Assembly: GCA_037957365.1 (NCBI GenBank)
Contig: JARHVA010002006.1
Coordinates: forward strand, 10,001 to 74,000
DNA from: Torreya grandis
Lineage: Eukaryota > Streptophyta > Pinopsida > Cupressales > Taxaceae
Direction: 5' to 3'
Length of the DNA stretch: 64,000 nucleotides
In this document: positions 11,340-26,766 of the stretch, piece by piece
Numbering within the stretch: position 1 is the stretch's first letter
How the letters are laid out: the number at the start of each line of letters is the position of its first letter
Program-made: the position numbers and the translations under genes
Notes under the pieces: model-generated
Seen by the model: the letters and a program-made list of their open reading frames with translations, nothing else
Databases searched by the model: none
Told to the model about the DNA's origin: nothing

Positions 11340-12130
11340 CTTCACATATTGATAAATAAACCTCCAATAATACTCGATATATCTTAAGAATACATACACA
11401 TCCCACTAAGAGGTGGGTGCTTCTAAATGTAGGATGATTTCAACCTTAGAATGGTCAATGAGGAGGCCTTATTTTTAAATTACATGGTTGATCAATGTAC
11501 CAAAAGGTTGTTGAAATATTTGGTGTTAGTTCTCAAACATGAGTATCAGGTTGTCATTGTGATCCTTCAACAATTCATATATTATCTAATCATCCAAATA
11601 GACTTCATGAAAATAGTGGATGGCATATTTGAAAGCAATAATGACTATGCATGAGAAGATAACATGGGAATTAATCAAGCTAAAAAATATGCCATTATAA
11701 AAAAATGAACCCAAATTGGTTTTGAAGGTGGTTTTGGGTTTGCATTCTTCCTTGATCTACACCTGAAGATAGCCTGAAAAGCCATCAATGAAGGTGTAAA
11801 CCTTGTAGCCAATTATTTACTCAAAGGTCTCCTTAGTGAATGGGGTAGGGAAAGGGTCAGTGACAAATTCAATGTCAGTTTGTATTTGAAATAGATGAAT
11901 ATATTCCATACTTATTGATTTTAATGACCATTAGGCTTAACAACTCATAATATTCCACTAGATAGATGAAACTAGACACTAACATTTTATCAATATCCAT
12001 ATTGACCTTGGCACACAAGTTGGGGTTAATTATATAAAACCACTTTATCATGGCCTCGCACCTTCAACCAAATTGATATTCATCTTCCATAAGGAAGGGT
12101 GTAATCCATTTATGTTTAGCTTCAAGGGAA
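11340..12130 (-). pseudogene. Reverse transcriptase of E2
   Basis: Motifs in order on the minus strand: YTFIDGFSGYLQV (normally D-G-F-S-G-Y-N-Q), KPKTTFKTNLGSF, then the active-site box VYLDD at 11589-11600 followed by TAG (11586-11588), and LLIDHSKVEIILHLEAP leading into RFIYQY. The aspartates of YLDD survive. The domain is broken by stops, most readable as Gln or Trp codons with a C-to-T (or opposite-strand) change. Confidence 0.9.
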
Positions 12131-12299
12131 GAGATCTTGAAACTCATGAAGTAGCTCTATAATGCACACTAGTTCCACTCAAACTAGTAGTCTCCAATGG
12201 TATAGATATTAAGTTCCTTATTTGATCCTATATTTAATTTTAGTCATCTTTAACAGATCATGGTATCATTAGTTACACTTGAATTTTTTATCCACTACT

Positions 12300-14679
<2,380 letters not shown>

Positions 14680-14680
<1 letters not shown>

Positions 14681-15620
14681 CTTTAGTATTGTGAGCAAAA
14701 GTGTCACAAATCTTGTAATATAAGGACACCTTTGCCTAGGTTAATCATAGAATAAGAGGGTAGTTACATGGCTCATGGCCCTCATAGAAAATATCATATG
14801 GACCTATTAAGGCCCAAACATTATGCTTTGGGAAGGTAGTTTTTTAATACCCTTCTACCTTACACTCTATGCACTAGAGTACACTTTGAGTATCATGTAC
14901 TTTCTTAGATTTTATATTCTACAATAGTGTTGTCATAGATGTAATATACACCTCCATGAATGGGATAACTCTAGAATCTATGCCTCTTATCCAGGGTCTC
15001 CATATCTTAGTGGATGTGTTCATCAAGGAACACCAGAAGGGCACAAGTATCCCCCCAATGAACCATTGCACATATTGCAATGAATGAAGCTCATAGGTAA
15101 GTTTGGACACTTGAGTTTTGAATCTAACATTGTAAGTGTGAAAACTCTCCATCAAGTCCTTCTTGATTTATTTTAGTGTAGTAATGCTTCATTGCTCAGA
15201 CTTAGGGATGCAAAATTCCTTCAATAAGGATTCCTTTAGGAAGTCATAATCCATAATATTTTATTGGGGTCCAAATTTTGGTACTATGTGTGAGTGCAAT
15301 ATAAAAATGTTGTGGTAAACTAACTTGCCTTTCACTTTGGTAGTGTAATTAAATTAGCATGCCATATAAACTCACACTTGTATATATGTTTTATAACATT
15401 ATCCACGAATTGATAGTCAATTAAAATTAGGTACATATCGTATAAGTCCTGAGAATAAAGTATGGGCCCAATAGGTTCCTATGTCACATATTGTACTAGG
15501 TTTTTAGTTAAGGGCATACCTAAACTATGAACACTTGCATAAGTATCTCCCATTCCTTACGTTGGTGGCACAACCCCACCACATCTCGTAATGTGTTGTA
15601 TTATTATCCCTCTATTTACT
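14680..15620 (-). pseudogene. Gag of E2 with decayed CCHC knuckle
   Basis: The best open stretch (14919-15155) reads ESFHTYNVRFKTQVSKLTYE and YVQWFIGGI, similar to the plant Gypsy gag core where F-x-x-L-x-x-K-L is followed by Q-W-F. Farther on, at about 14685-14730, a segment reads YKICDTFAHNTKE and then a TGA: this is a C-x2-C-x4-H-x4-C knuckle with the first Cys changed to Tyr and the last Cys codon changed to a stop. The upstream gag half to about 15620 is visible only in pieces. Confidence 0.7.
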
Positions 15621-15659
15621 TAGAGGATTTATTGGGCTTCCAATGATCCCCTAGCTCAT

Positions 15660-17400
15660 GCTGCTCCACTTTATGTTGAACTACTTGTTGACCAAATTTG
15701 ACTTTTAGGTCAAATTGGGGCACCCCTAAGTAATAATTTGAAATTTAATCATTTTAGGGGTCCAATATAGATGTAAAAAGGTGTTTTATAGGTTAATTTA
15801 TGTCATTTAATGTTATACTAGCCTTGGTCATTAGTTATTTTGGTCCTTATATCATTTTTGGGTCATTTTGAGGTCAAAAAGGGTGAATTTAATGAGTTAT
15901 ACATATTTATTAGGAGGTGTGAAGGTAAAAAAAATTGATTTCATACCCCATGTGTCCACTTAAGTATTAATAAAATGACATAACTAAAAAGTGGTAGGTT
16001 CTTCAATTAAAAGGGTAATTTTCTTAGGAGAAAAGGAGATTTTAGCACTTGTATGACTTCTTGGGAAGTGTGACATAGGAAATGATCACACAATTCCTCT
16101 TTAGCTTCCCCAAGCTCAATTACACATTTGAGTTGATTTTTAAGTGTCATTAATTTCCCAAAATTGTTCTACTCCCTTTTCACCCTTCTTGGTAAGCAGA
16201 AGTGACCTTCAGGTTTTTGCTTGGTATAGATAGCCCAAGAATTTTCAAGGAAAATGCTTTTGTTAGGTTGTTGTAAACTTATTTACCTTAATTTAAATAT
16301 AAATATTTTGTTAACTGGTGGCTTGTGCTTCATGAAACATCCTCATGAAGTTTAACTTTCAAATCTACTTGCTAATCTGTGTATCTTGCAATTTTTACCT
16401 TGGTTTGAGAAATTCTATATGAACCAATTGCTGATTTTGATGTTGGATGATTTTTTACTCCTCATCATATGATTCCCACATTTTGATTCAAATTTTATGA
16501 GGTCTTGATATGCGAATCATCTTAAATTGCAAGAGGGATCACTTTTCTATGAAATAAGTAGCTTCTTCACCATTTGAAGGTTTTTATTTTTTTGGTGGTG
16601 GTCTTGGAGGGTGAATGTGTCTAGGTTTACATGTTATTTTGGTCCCCTTCATCTCCAAATATCCTTTCCCAAGGAATATCTCCATGGAATCATAGTCATA
16701 TGCAAGCAAACATAATTAAGCAGCCACGAAATTACATTGCAAACATCCTTGTAAGGGAATATCACATTGAATAGGGATTTTAGAAACTGGTTTCAATACC
16801 TCCATGATAATGATCAGCCTTTGGAGGACTGGTAAAGAGTCTAAGTATGTTCCGTGAGGCCTAAACCTCACACATTGCCCAAACTTCTCTTCATTGCCTA
16901 CATAGTCAAAATGTGCACTTACAAGTGACCTGAGTAGAGAGATTAAAATCCATATAGAGAGGTTAAAACATGTGTTGACACCTTCTTTAAAATATTAAGA
17001 TGGTGAAAAAGCCACAGGGAACTTTTTATAATGTATGAATGGATAAACAAGGTTAAAAACCACCTCCAATGGCAAATGATTGAGTTTTGAGACCAAATCC
17101 CTAAAAAGGTAAAATAAAGGTGAAGGGGATTTTGTGAATAACATGTTTCATGGTTGAAATGATCTTGAAGGCATATAAGCAAGTGAACCTTGTAGCTCTC
17201 ACATAGGACATGAACTATGCAAAGGATGAAAAGTAAGAAGTTAGTGGAGGATATAATTTTGATAGCCTAAATATGCCCTCAAAAACATTGAGAGCAGGCA
17301 GTAAACCTACATTTAGAGCTCAAAAAGAGACTTTCAGACCTACAGTGTCAAACTTAACCTTGCCACCCTGTTTATATAAGACCAAATGATGAAGGTGATA
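15660..17400. other. Unassigned, possible eroded LTR or leader of E2
   Basis: No coding domain was recognised. A short palindrome TTTGAC-TTTTAG-GTCAAA lies near 15695-15715. A 23-base word at 15860-15882 (starts GGGTCATTTTGAGG, ends CAAAAAGG) recurs exactly in the right arm of the hairpin at 17533-17555. The stretch lies upstream of E2 gag, so part of it could be E2 leader or LTR. Confidence 0.35.
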
Positions 17401-17635
17401 TCTATGATCTAAAATACCATCTAGACAAGATGATAAATGATATCATTTTCCCTAATAAGCACCCTTAGTCTATATAATAGCCTTTTTGACCTTAAAATGA
17501 CCCCTTTTTAGAGAAAATACACTTCTAAAAAAGGGTCATTTTGAGGTCAAAAAGGTTGTTGTACAGACTAAGGGTGCTTATTGGGGAGAATGATATCATT
17601 TATCATCTTGTCTGGATGGTCCTTTAGAGCATAGA
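17401..17635. repeat. 235-bp hairpin (arms about 111 bp, loop about 14 bp)
   Basis: The left arm (17401-17511) is the reverse complement of the right arm (17525-17635) with roughly a dozen mismatches, about nine in ten positions paired. The loop is AGAAAATACACTT or close to it. The pairing stops sharply at both outer ends. Where the arms differ, the left arm mostly has T where the right-arm complement has C. It encodes no protein. It could be a foldback (MITE-like) element or the source of a long double-stranded RNA; no target duplication was found. Confidence 0.95.
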
Positions 17636-17999
17636 CAAACTGAAAATACACTTATCCAATTTTTAGTTTGTCTCTTGATTTCAATTATAACATGCATATG
17701 GTTGGAAGTCATCAATATATTTGGTGTATCACCTCCCTTGGGATAGTTTGTTTTTAGTTATCTCTCTCCCTTTTCACCCCCCAAGTTATTTGTAGTGTGA
17801 TCCAAAGTGGTACATCAAGGGAGCTAGCTCTATCTAGAGATTCACCTCATTCCTTAGGCTACCCACAAGCCTAGAGGTGTTTTCATTGTGCCACTTGGAT
17901 GAGGAGAGCTTTGCCATCTCCTCAAAGGGTGAAAATCCAAGTGAATACACTACTCATCTAAGGGGTTAAAGCCCCTCTCACTAGTGGCACTCCAGATAT

Positions 18000-19030
18000 C
18001 ATTAGATTTGAAGTAAGCATGGGCAACATTATTTTCAATCTGAGTGGTTTTTATGGGATGATCTATTCCCACAAATAGATTTCTCCCTCTCATGCTATAA
18101 AAAGATAATATCTTATGTCTAAGTTAGGATAAAAATTTATATGATTTTATTCTAGTTTTGGATGAGGTGCTTGAGAAAGAACTTCAGGTAGAGTTAATTT
18201 AATCATATCCATGGTAGTATTCTCTCATGCATCTTCTTCCTACAATACTTTAACTTCTTCCAAGACTTCATTTTACTCCTTGGCACATAGTTCTTCATCA
18301 CTGGAGTGTAAATCCTCTATGTGAGATCCATCCTCATGCCATTCCCATTATTTTTGGGCCCTCACAACATCTCCTAAGTTATAATCCCCCACTCTTTTTA
18401 GTGAAATTATCAGCTATCATCTTCTACCAATTCCCATCATATTTGCACATTCAGAGCTCACATTCACTTGGTCCTTTTATGCTCAAAAATCCCTTCTTTG
18501 ATATATTTAATACACCATACCCTCTTCACCCTATACCCTTCAAATATATCACATGTTTAGGGTATTATTCATCCTTTAGAAAGTTATCTATCCCATTGTC
18601 TACTATAATTTTATTAATCTCTAGCTATAATTGCTTTATATATGAGCCTCTAGGCTCATGAAATAACTAGTTCTCAAAATCCTTTGGGAAAGAATAAATG
18701 CATAAATAAAAATAAAACATGTAGTTATTCAACACATCTTTCCACCAAATATCAATAGATTTGGTCTAAACCACATCCAATTTCTTTAGTTTTTATTCAC
18801 ATTGTTTATTCCAAGAGCATTTCTGCCCAAATTTTATCCTCTTGTTTATAACATATGTCACAAGCCATGTATTATGATGGTTTGGTATCCCAAAAAAGAA
18901 TACCTCATAAAGAAGGTTCAACAAGTTTTATTCTACCCATTTATTTGGCTTTTGAATATCACAATTGGGGTGATTTTTTATGAAATTATCCTCTATTTAT
19001 TTTAACCAGTGCTCAATATTGTTTAGGGAG
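18000..19030 (-). pseudogene. Unknown decayed coding-like sequence
   Basis: The minus strand gives a long coding-like reading with stops mostly at Gln-compatible codons, including WHEDGSHIEDLHSSDEEL (about 18280-18345), NEVLEEVKVL, and upstream DNGIDNFLK, GIPNHHNTWLVTYVINKRI (about 18830-18900). It is acidic in its 3' part. I do not recognise the family. It could be an unusual gag or an accessory retroelement ORF. The plus-strand frames at 18401-18661 and 18802-19005 would then be shadows. Confidence 0.4.
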
Positions 19031-22000
19031 GCCCAATACATAATATATGTTCACCATTATAGTAATAAAATTTGATCCATCCTAGAAATGAAACCAAAAT
19101 TTTGGCTATTCTAAGGTCATATGTGCATCAATCCATTCACACACTTCAACACTAACCCTTTACAACCTTTTCTATCAGTGCATCATGTGAGTTTGAGCTC
19201 ATGCACTCAATTGATTCATAGAGAAGGAAAAATAGGGTGTGTTTGGGTTAGTTGTAAATTGTCCATTTCATATAGACATGCATATGGGTTTACTTGGATC
19301 TACCTTAACTCTATGTTTGATAATCATAGTGCACATATGTTTATAATTCTAAACATAACACTGCTATCCTGTATAAACATTTTCTCACTCAATGAGCATG
19401 AATTATGTTGAGTACATGAATAACATATAACCATAATAAATAAGGTGATATTATATTTAACAAATAATGTTATCCATAATAAATAGTACATGGTTACAAT
19501 GTGCTTCTCATGCACTTAATGACAAAAATTATCTAAGCCTGTCTCTTCTCTCTCTTTCTCTCTTTATTCTAATAATAATACAAAAGCACTTTGATGTTAG
19601 TTTATCCCCTCTCTTATTATCAATTAACTTTATTTTTATAGGATTATATAAATACTCATGGATTACTTCACAACTCATCTACCACTAATTAACAGTTAAC
19701 ATATTAAATGTGGTTCTCTTCTCCAGGTCATCTATAATGTCATCTTCCACTACTTCCTAATTGTATATCAAAATTGATCCATTAATCACAAATATACCAT
19801 ATATCCTTTATAATTTTCATTATATTTCCTTGATAAACATGGTCTTTGTGTGTCTTTATCCTATTTCTTTATTGTATGTACATGTGGATTAGGTTTTGTC
19901 ATTTAGCACCTACCTTACTAGAAATCCTTATTGGGCATGTGCACATAGAATGGGTAGGTTAGTGCACACCACTTTATACTTCCTTTGAAAATTGAAACCT
20001 ATTTTTGAATTTATATACCATAAACACACACTTAGTCTTGGATATACTTATCCATATGCTGCAGTCAATATGGATAATACAAAACTAACACTTCAATGGT
20101 ATAACACAAAAAATTGTTTGGTTTTGTGCCAATTGGAGCTATTATTATGAACATTTTAACTCTTTAATAACCTATTTTAATTTTTCATCCTAAATAAAAT
20201 TATATGGGTTACCTAACAAACCTATAATTTCTATATTCCCTTGCATTAGATCCTTACTTAAAGATTCCAATGCTTCTAGTACTACCCCAATTCTAAGGTT
20301 GGCTAGTCAAAACCAAATACCACAAGACATAATTAATTTTTCAAAAATACATCACTTTATTTAACATGTAAAAAAACCCCTTAAAATATCATGCAAAAAT
20401 TTGGATAATCCAAGAAACATCTAGATAAATATTCATGCTCATCGCCAGAAAGTAGCTAAGAAAACTTGCCCTCTCTACCTAGGCAATTTTTCTAGTTTCA
20501 TGTAACTATTACACACTTTATATCCAATTTTTTATCATACCAAAAACATAAATATTCCCTTTAAAATACAAAAATAATTTAAATTCTCCTTCACACTATT
20601 TGTAAGGTCACTCTCCTAAGAAACCTTTCTTGCACTTCCCCAATAAAGGGGAGATATTTTAATTTTTGCATAGTTGTTACTTACACTCCACTAATGAGTG
20701 TTAAGGTTACCAGTGATATATTAAAAAATATAAAATGATGGATATACACCATCCATAAGTTAAATATTCAAAGATATAGGAAAAACCTCTTTGTACACAT
20801 CAATCACAACTAAAGAATCAACCTCCTGATTCTACGTAATATACTTTATTGATCAATGTCATTCACAATAAAGTGATTAAGATGATCTATGAGAGACTTG
20901 AAGAGACAATGATGACAACAAGATAAAATTTAAAATAAACTTTTCATGACGTTATGTATGATATATGCAATGAAATTTTGAGACATTTTTAAGCTACTAT
21001 ATGTTTTATCATAATGATCATATTATTGTCACTTTTATATATCTAGAATTTACATTTTAATTATAATATTTTTCCATCTTAGGTTTATTCCCTAAGGATC
21101 CTTTCTAGCACATTGGTTTTATTTTATTTTTTATCTTCCATCTTGGATTTATTTCACTAGGATCCTTTTTGTTTCTTTGGTTGTTTAAATTTTTGTTTTC
21201 TATCGTAGGTTTATTCTCCAAGGTATTTTTTGGTGATTTGGTTGTGTAATTTTATGCCATCCTTCTTTTGTTTATTCTCTAAGGTTCCTACCTAGTTCTC
21301 TGGATGTTTTCTTTCATTATTTCCCGTCTTGTGTTTATTCCCTAAGTCCTTCTCCTGTATTTTCATTATATGTTTAATGACCATATCCTACTTGGTTTTA
21401 TCATAATTTACTACCTCTCCCGTATTGGGTTTACCTACATATTTTCTCATGTTATACCTATCATAGCTTCAGATTTCCTATCTAATAAAATTACTTCCTA
21501 TTTACTCCACATTACTACCTCCTTAGGTTTACCTTCACACTTATATTCTTTTCACACTACTTAATATGAATTTAAAATTACCACCAAATCCCATTTTACC
21601 ACTTTATTTTGAAGCCAAAATCCCCTCTTGTAGTTAATTACTAACATCACATCCTTGTACCATCATATCTATCATATGGAATATTCATAGTCCACATTTT
21701 TCCATTCCTATTTTTCCAATTGAAGCAAACTTATGATGGAGATAGTATTACACCCTTTGATAATTTTTAAGTTAGGAATATCTAAGCACCTTGTTTTTAG
21801 GTTATTCTCTATAGAGGCTAGGTGTAATCATGCTAGTGATGCCATCTTACATACCTATTATTTCCCCTATGAATTTTTATGCAAGAGGAAAACAAAAATA
21901 ATAATAATATAAAATATAAAAATTCAAAATCTAAATGAAAAAGTCAAAATGAAAAATTTAAAATTCAATTACAAACAAAAAATTAATTTTAAAATCATTG

Positions 22001-22097
22001 GCAAATCCCCTATCCTAGTTAAAATCTCAAACTTTACACCTCACAATAGAGTAAAGGTACATTGGAGTGTGATAGGATAATAGACTAGGGTAGGATG
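19031..22097. other. No gene recognised
   Basis: AT-rich sequence with several short open frames on both strands (for example 19121-19411 plus and 19324-19515 minus) that overlap one another and lack known motifs. A short TC-rich run lies at about 19541-19567. The stretch near 21060-21360 repeats a phrase built on 'tttattccctaagg' four or five times with spacing of about 60-80 bases, suggesting an old degenerate repeat. Confidence 0.5.
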
Positions 22098-22102
22098 CCT
22101 CC

Positions 22103-23314
22103 TATATGAAACATATTAATATGGATCTACAACTTATTATACTTAGTAAATCCAATCTTAGATAAGTTAAGCAACTAACATCTATTGCAATACTTTGCAT
22201 ACCAGAAACATGACCAAATTGGATCTACTAAACCTAACTAAGGGAACACTTATCAGATAACAATAAAAGAGAGGGTTAAAAAGCCTCTAGTCAAATAACA
22301 CTATTGATAATCCTAAATAAGTCTAAATACATGAAATACAACTAATCTAGTGTTATCAAAACTCATAATACAAGTGGGGATGGTTAAAAATAAATAAAAC
22401 AAATAAGGGATCATGGTAGGCAAATTAAGCCTTAGATCATCTAAGGTGGAAGATGGAAAGCCTAGAAAAACCCTCTAGCTACATGAAGTTTAAGTGTATA
22501 GGTAATCTAAGCAAGGAGTTATATATTCAAAACCTATTATTTTGTGCAATATCTATTTATCGAATGAAATTAAAAAAATTATAGATACTTACCTTTGAGT
22601 GAGCCTATTGAGTCTTAATCTCCCCCTTGGCCAATGGTGTTTTACAAGAGATTGTTGTTGATTTATAAGAATCAAACTATAGAAATCAACTCTAGGCTAA
22701 AAAACTCTTACTTACATCCAAGACTTCCCATAAGACAAGGTATCTTCCATTCAAGGCAAACCCTGAGGAATGGATCCTTCAAATGTAGATGTAGCAAAAT
22801 TATGAGCTATAATAATACAAAAAAATAATGCCCTTATTTATTGGATTGAATTAAAAGTCATATTTATAGGATGAATAATTCCTAACCCTTCCATAATTTT
22901 AACTGATAAGGTCATCCTACATGACCTCATTTAGAAAAAGTTATCATTACGACTCAAACTAAGTCAACTAGGCCAACTTAGTTCCATAACATGTGTCATA
23001 ACTTTCGTAATAGGGTCAACCAGGATGATTTAGTAGGAAAAATGGGTATTTACTTAATTAAGGGAGATTTTAAAGGATATTTTCTTAGGGAGTTGGATAA
23101 ATAGGGTTTATTTTCTTAGGGAGATGGATAAACAAGATATGTAATGGGTTTAAGTATGATAGAGTTTACCAAAAATATTGTGAATCACCAACGGTTTTCC
23201 ACCCCTTTCTCAAAGCAAAAATTAATGAGTGTACTCAAAAATTAAAAATTGATAGTTTTTTTAAGAGAAAAAACATTATTAAATGATAAAGTTTAAAAAT
23301 ATTATATGTATACA
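22103..23314 (-). repeat. 3' LTR of outer element (1,212 bp)
   Basis: Aligns end to end with 59690-60884. Ends are TATATGAAACATATT (TG decayed to TA) and ...GTATACA. Shared blocks include CTAACATCT, GACCAAATTG, CTAACTAAGGGA, AAGGAGTTATA, and CTTGGCCAATGGTGTTTT. A G-rich AGTGGGCATA lies directly inside on the minus strand and may be the polypurine tract. The 64-codon open frame at 22634-22828 lies inside the LTR and is not a gene. Confidence 0.85.
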
Positions 23315-24547
23315 TATGCCCACTCGAATCTCTTCACATGTCAATTGATTGTAACATGGGATGATGCTTCAAGAAAGAACATTACCACCCACTAACTGAG
23401 CTAACAAATTATAATAAATTTTTAGAAATAATTTAAAGTACCATATACATACTTCAACTTACCTTTATTGTTGAATGGTTGTCTTCTTTATTTCTAGTCT
23501 TGATTGTGGAGGGTGTAAATAGTTGATTTAGACAAACCCTAGGGATACAAGACTAAATTAAAAAAATAACAATCAAAGAAAAATTAAATTAAATGGAAAA
23601 TTTCATAAATTAATGAATCACTTGTAAATTTGGTAGGCTAGGACATCATAAGCTATGTTAGAACCAAAAGACCAAGGAAAATGAATAAAATAGGGTAAAT
23701 TGAGCAACTAAAAATACAAGGATACTGAATGATCGAAAGACCTAATAAATTCATCCTAAGTAATAAAATTAACAATCTAGATCAAACCAAAGAAACATTA
23801 AACTAAATAACGGAACCAAAATCAATGTAAGATAAGTTATAATCCATACTCAAACAATGATGGAAAAAGTGAAATAGAGAAAAATGAACAATATCAATGA
23901 GAGATAAGTAACAACCCATACTCAAACAAAGATGGAAAAAATGTGAAATTTAAACAACATTGATAAAAGAGAAGCAATAATCCATACTCATTCAAAAATG
24001 GAAGAAAAAAAGAAATTAAATAAACATAAAAAAATGGCCTGTAAAAAGGTGAAAAATAACACTCAAGGTCCCAAAAATATCATGGGAAATTCAATAAGTA
24101 TAAGACAATGATTAAGAAAGTATATTGCAGTCATTTAAATATGCACCTTCTATTTTGAGCATGTATGAAAGAGATGAAGAATATGAAATATAGAATTTGG
24201 GAGCAGAAAAAAACTTGCCTATTAAGGGAGAGAGATGTAGTGGGTGGTGGGGAAAAATAAGGTGGCACCAAGGTGAAAATATAATCTTTATTAAAAATAC
24301 GACACTCAAATCAAGTTGGTAAGACAAATATATTTTTGACATTAAGGACTCTAAAACACCCACCCTATCCATGGAAATTTGGGTTAATGAGTGAAGTATA
24401 AATATTATCCCATGAAGACTATATATGTAGTAAAATTAAAATGGACTTACCTTCAAATAATGTGTTCCTCATTCCTCAAGACCCCTTATAGATTTTTTGG
24501 ACTACTATGAATATTGGGTAGTACTTGCATAAGAAAATAAGTGGCAT

Positions 24548-24601
<54 letters not shown>

Positions 24602-25860
24602 TATGAGGCATTCTACCCTAGTCTACTAGCTTACCGTATCCCAATGAGCCTTGACTCTATCATGAGGCCAACTATGGACTTTGTGCTTTAACAAGGATAT
24701 GTGTTGTGCCTAAAAAATAACCATGTATTTTGGTGTGATTTTAAATTTTTAATATTTTTATTTGAATTTTGATCATTGTATTTTTTTTTTAATTATTTGG
24801 ATTTTAAATGTTTATGTCATTTTTAATTCCTCCTCCATATAGATTTGGAAAGCTAAACATGGGTGATAAAAATGACTATCACTAAAAAACTTACATTTGG
24901 TGGTTAAGAAATAGAATTTAGAAAGCATGGTGTCTAAGAATCATGTCCTTGCCTGTTATAGAAAAGTGTTATCTCAAAATTGACCTTTGTGTGCCCAAAG
25001 TGAGATGGAATAGGGTAGAAGAAGGAAAAAAACATGAAACAATTGAGGTAATTTAATCACAAAAAATATGTAATTTTGATAAGGTGTAATAATAGGTAAA
25101 TATGAATCATCATCATAAAATAGTGTATGTGAGTGGAGACATGAGAATTGATTGTTAGAATTGTTTCATTAAAATAATATGACTGAATTTAAAAGTACGA
25201 AGACACAAATTTTAGCTATTGTCTTATTTTTTGGGGAATACACCTAATTAAGTTTGTAAACAAAATTAAAAATATTAAATGAATATTTATGAGGAAGGCA
25301 TGGTCTTATCTAAGATTTTACAATACAAATCACAAAATGAAAATGAAAGAGGTGTAAAAATGAAGGGTGTTTATGGTAAATAAGGGTATTTTGTGAGGAA
25401 ACCTTGGTCTTATCCAAGGTCTTACACTATAAATCACAAAAGGAAAACCAAGGTGTAAAAATTAATGACTAAAATTTTAAAATAAGAAACAAAATACTCA
25501 AAAAAGACTTGAAGGTTGACTAACAAACTAAAAATAAATAAAAGAATATTCATTAGGAATGGTTGGGTCCTATCCATGATCTTATGATACAAACTCATGA
25601 ACTAAATATTATATATAAGGGAATATAGATAGACTAATGGACTAAATATATGAACTAAGGCTACTAAAATTGATGTAATGTTGCACCTTAGGAATCTTTA
25701 AAAAACCTAAAAGATGTGTTAGCACCATGGTATATATAAATATGTGCAAAGTCATGTAAGATAACAATAGTATTGGTAATGGAAATAATATTTTAAGAAA
25801 AGTATTTCTTTAAAAATTGAGCATTAGTTATTTATTTGAAAATATGTCATTCATTAGTTT
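23315..25860. other. 3' interior of outer element, no gene
   Basis: No protein domain was seen. The stretch is A-rich, with loosely repeated phrases such as 'aataatccatactca' near 23850, 23920 and 23985 about 65 bases apart. It lies between the integrase remnant and the 3' LTR and is probably the long 3' untranslated part of the outer element. The frame at 24112-24372 has no known motif. Confidence 0.5.
24550..24597. repeat. (TG)24 microsatellite
   Basis: Twenty-four uninterrupted TG units in the 3' interior of the outer element. Confidence 0.98.
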
Positions 25861-26040
25861 ATAAATGGTAGGTGATAGGACCAATATGTATTTAATTATG
25901 TAAGGACTGCATCATTTTTGGGTATACTTACCCTATTTGTTGTGGGTATAATTTAATTTAATGACTAAATCACCAATATTGAAGGTATCAAAGTTGACCT
26001 TTTTGTTATGTTGTTTTCAAATGCAAGCTTGATATTGGTG
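25860..26040 (-). pseudogene. Integrase C-terminal remnant of outer element
   Basis: The minus strand reads HNKKVNFDTFNIGDLVIKLN followed by GKYTQK, a stop, and SPYIIK. This matches the Gypsy integrase tail in which a basic R-x-F stretch leads to G-D-L-V-L-R and then a G-P-Y-x-I motif. Only about 500 bases separate it from the RNase H remnant, so the integrase core and any second RNase H have been deleted. Confidence 0.7.
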
Positions 26041-26532
26041 TTTATGTTATAAAAAAATCATACAACACATATCAAGGAGGTCCATAGAATGAAAGAGGAC
26101 TTCATGAAGTTATTCATCAAGGATAATTCTATGAAGAGGGATGCAAATCAATTGTAACTTTAGGTAATTCTTCAATGATGACTTTGGATTTTGGTTTAGA
26201 AATTGAAGTGTCTAGTTCATCAATATTATTGGATTCGAGGTCAGATATAAAATTGTGAAATAATCTTTAAGTGAAATATTTTGATTAATGCATTTAATAT
26301 AAAGGATTTATTCATCCATAAAAATGTCTTGAAGGTGATTAGTAGTTAGTATAGGGGTGGAGACAAGTTGATCAATAATCACTTGGCCTTTAAAAAAATT
26401 ACATAACATTTGTTAAATCAAATTCCATTAAGTTAACCATATTTTTTCCAATTCTATCAGTAGGTAAGAAAGATTTGGGGGAAAATGGATAAAGAGGGTC
26501 AGAATGGACAATGACATAAATGGTTTGATAGA

Positions 26533-26766
26533 TCATATAATGGCAATTTTTTTAGTTGTGAAATAAATAATGAGAAAGTCACGATCACCATTGGTATAAC
26601 ATGTTTTAAAGTCTATTAAATCATGTTTGATATAACATATGGCATATTCATGACCTTTTTCATCTTGTTGGGCAACCATTTCCCCAAATTTTATGGGACT
26701 AGAGGAAGTATACAAGATAAGACGAAAATCATTGGAAGGTGTTTGAAGAATGGGAGAATGCAACAA
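26533..26766 (-). pseudogene. RNase H (degenerate type) of outer element
   Basis: The frame reads FRLILYTSSSPIKFGEMVAQ, then EYAICYIKHDLIDFKTCYT. In Tat-type elements the first RNase H reads L-Y-L-S-V-S where other Gypsy enzymes have a catalytic Asp, followed by a Q-D-E-x-G segment and Y-Y-L-S-K; the same layout is seen here (LYTSSS, QQDEKG, CYIKHD). The domain is therefore probably non-catalytic by ancestry as well as by decay. Confidence 0.75.

Noticed and set aside
22107..23314. 3' LTR of outer element starting at TGAAAC (22107)
   Set aside because: Starting at 22103 gives an ungapped match to the other LTR start and a near-identical duplication (CCTCC/CCTTC), at the cost of TG being TA.
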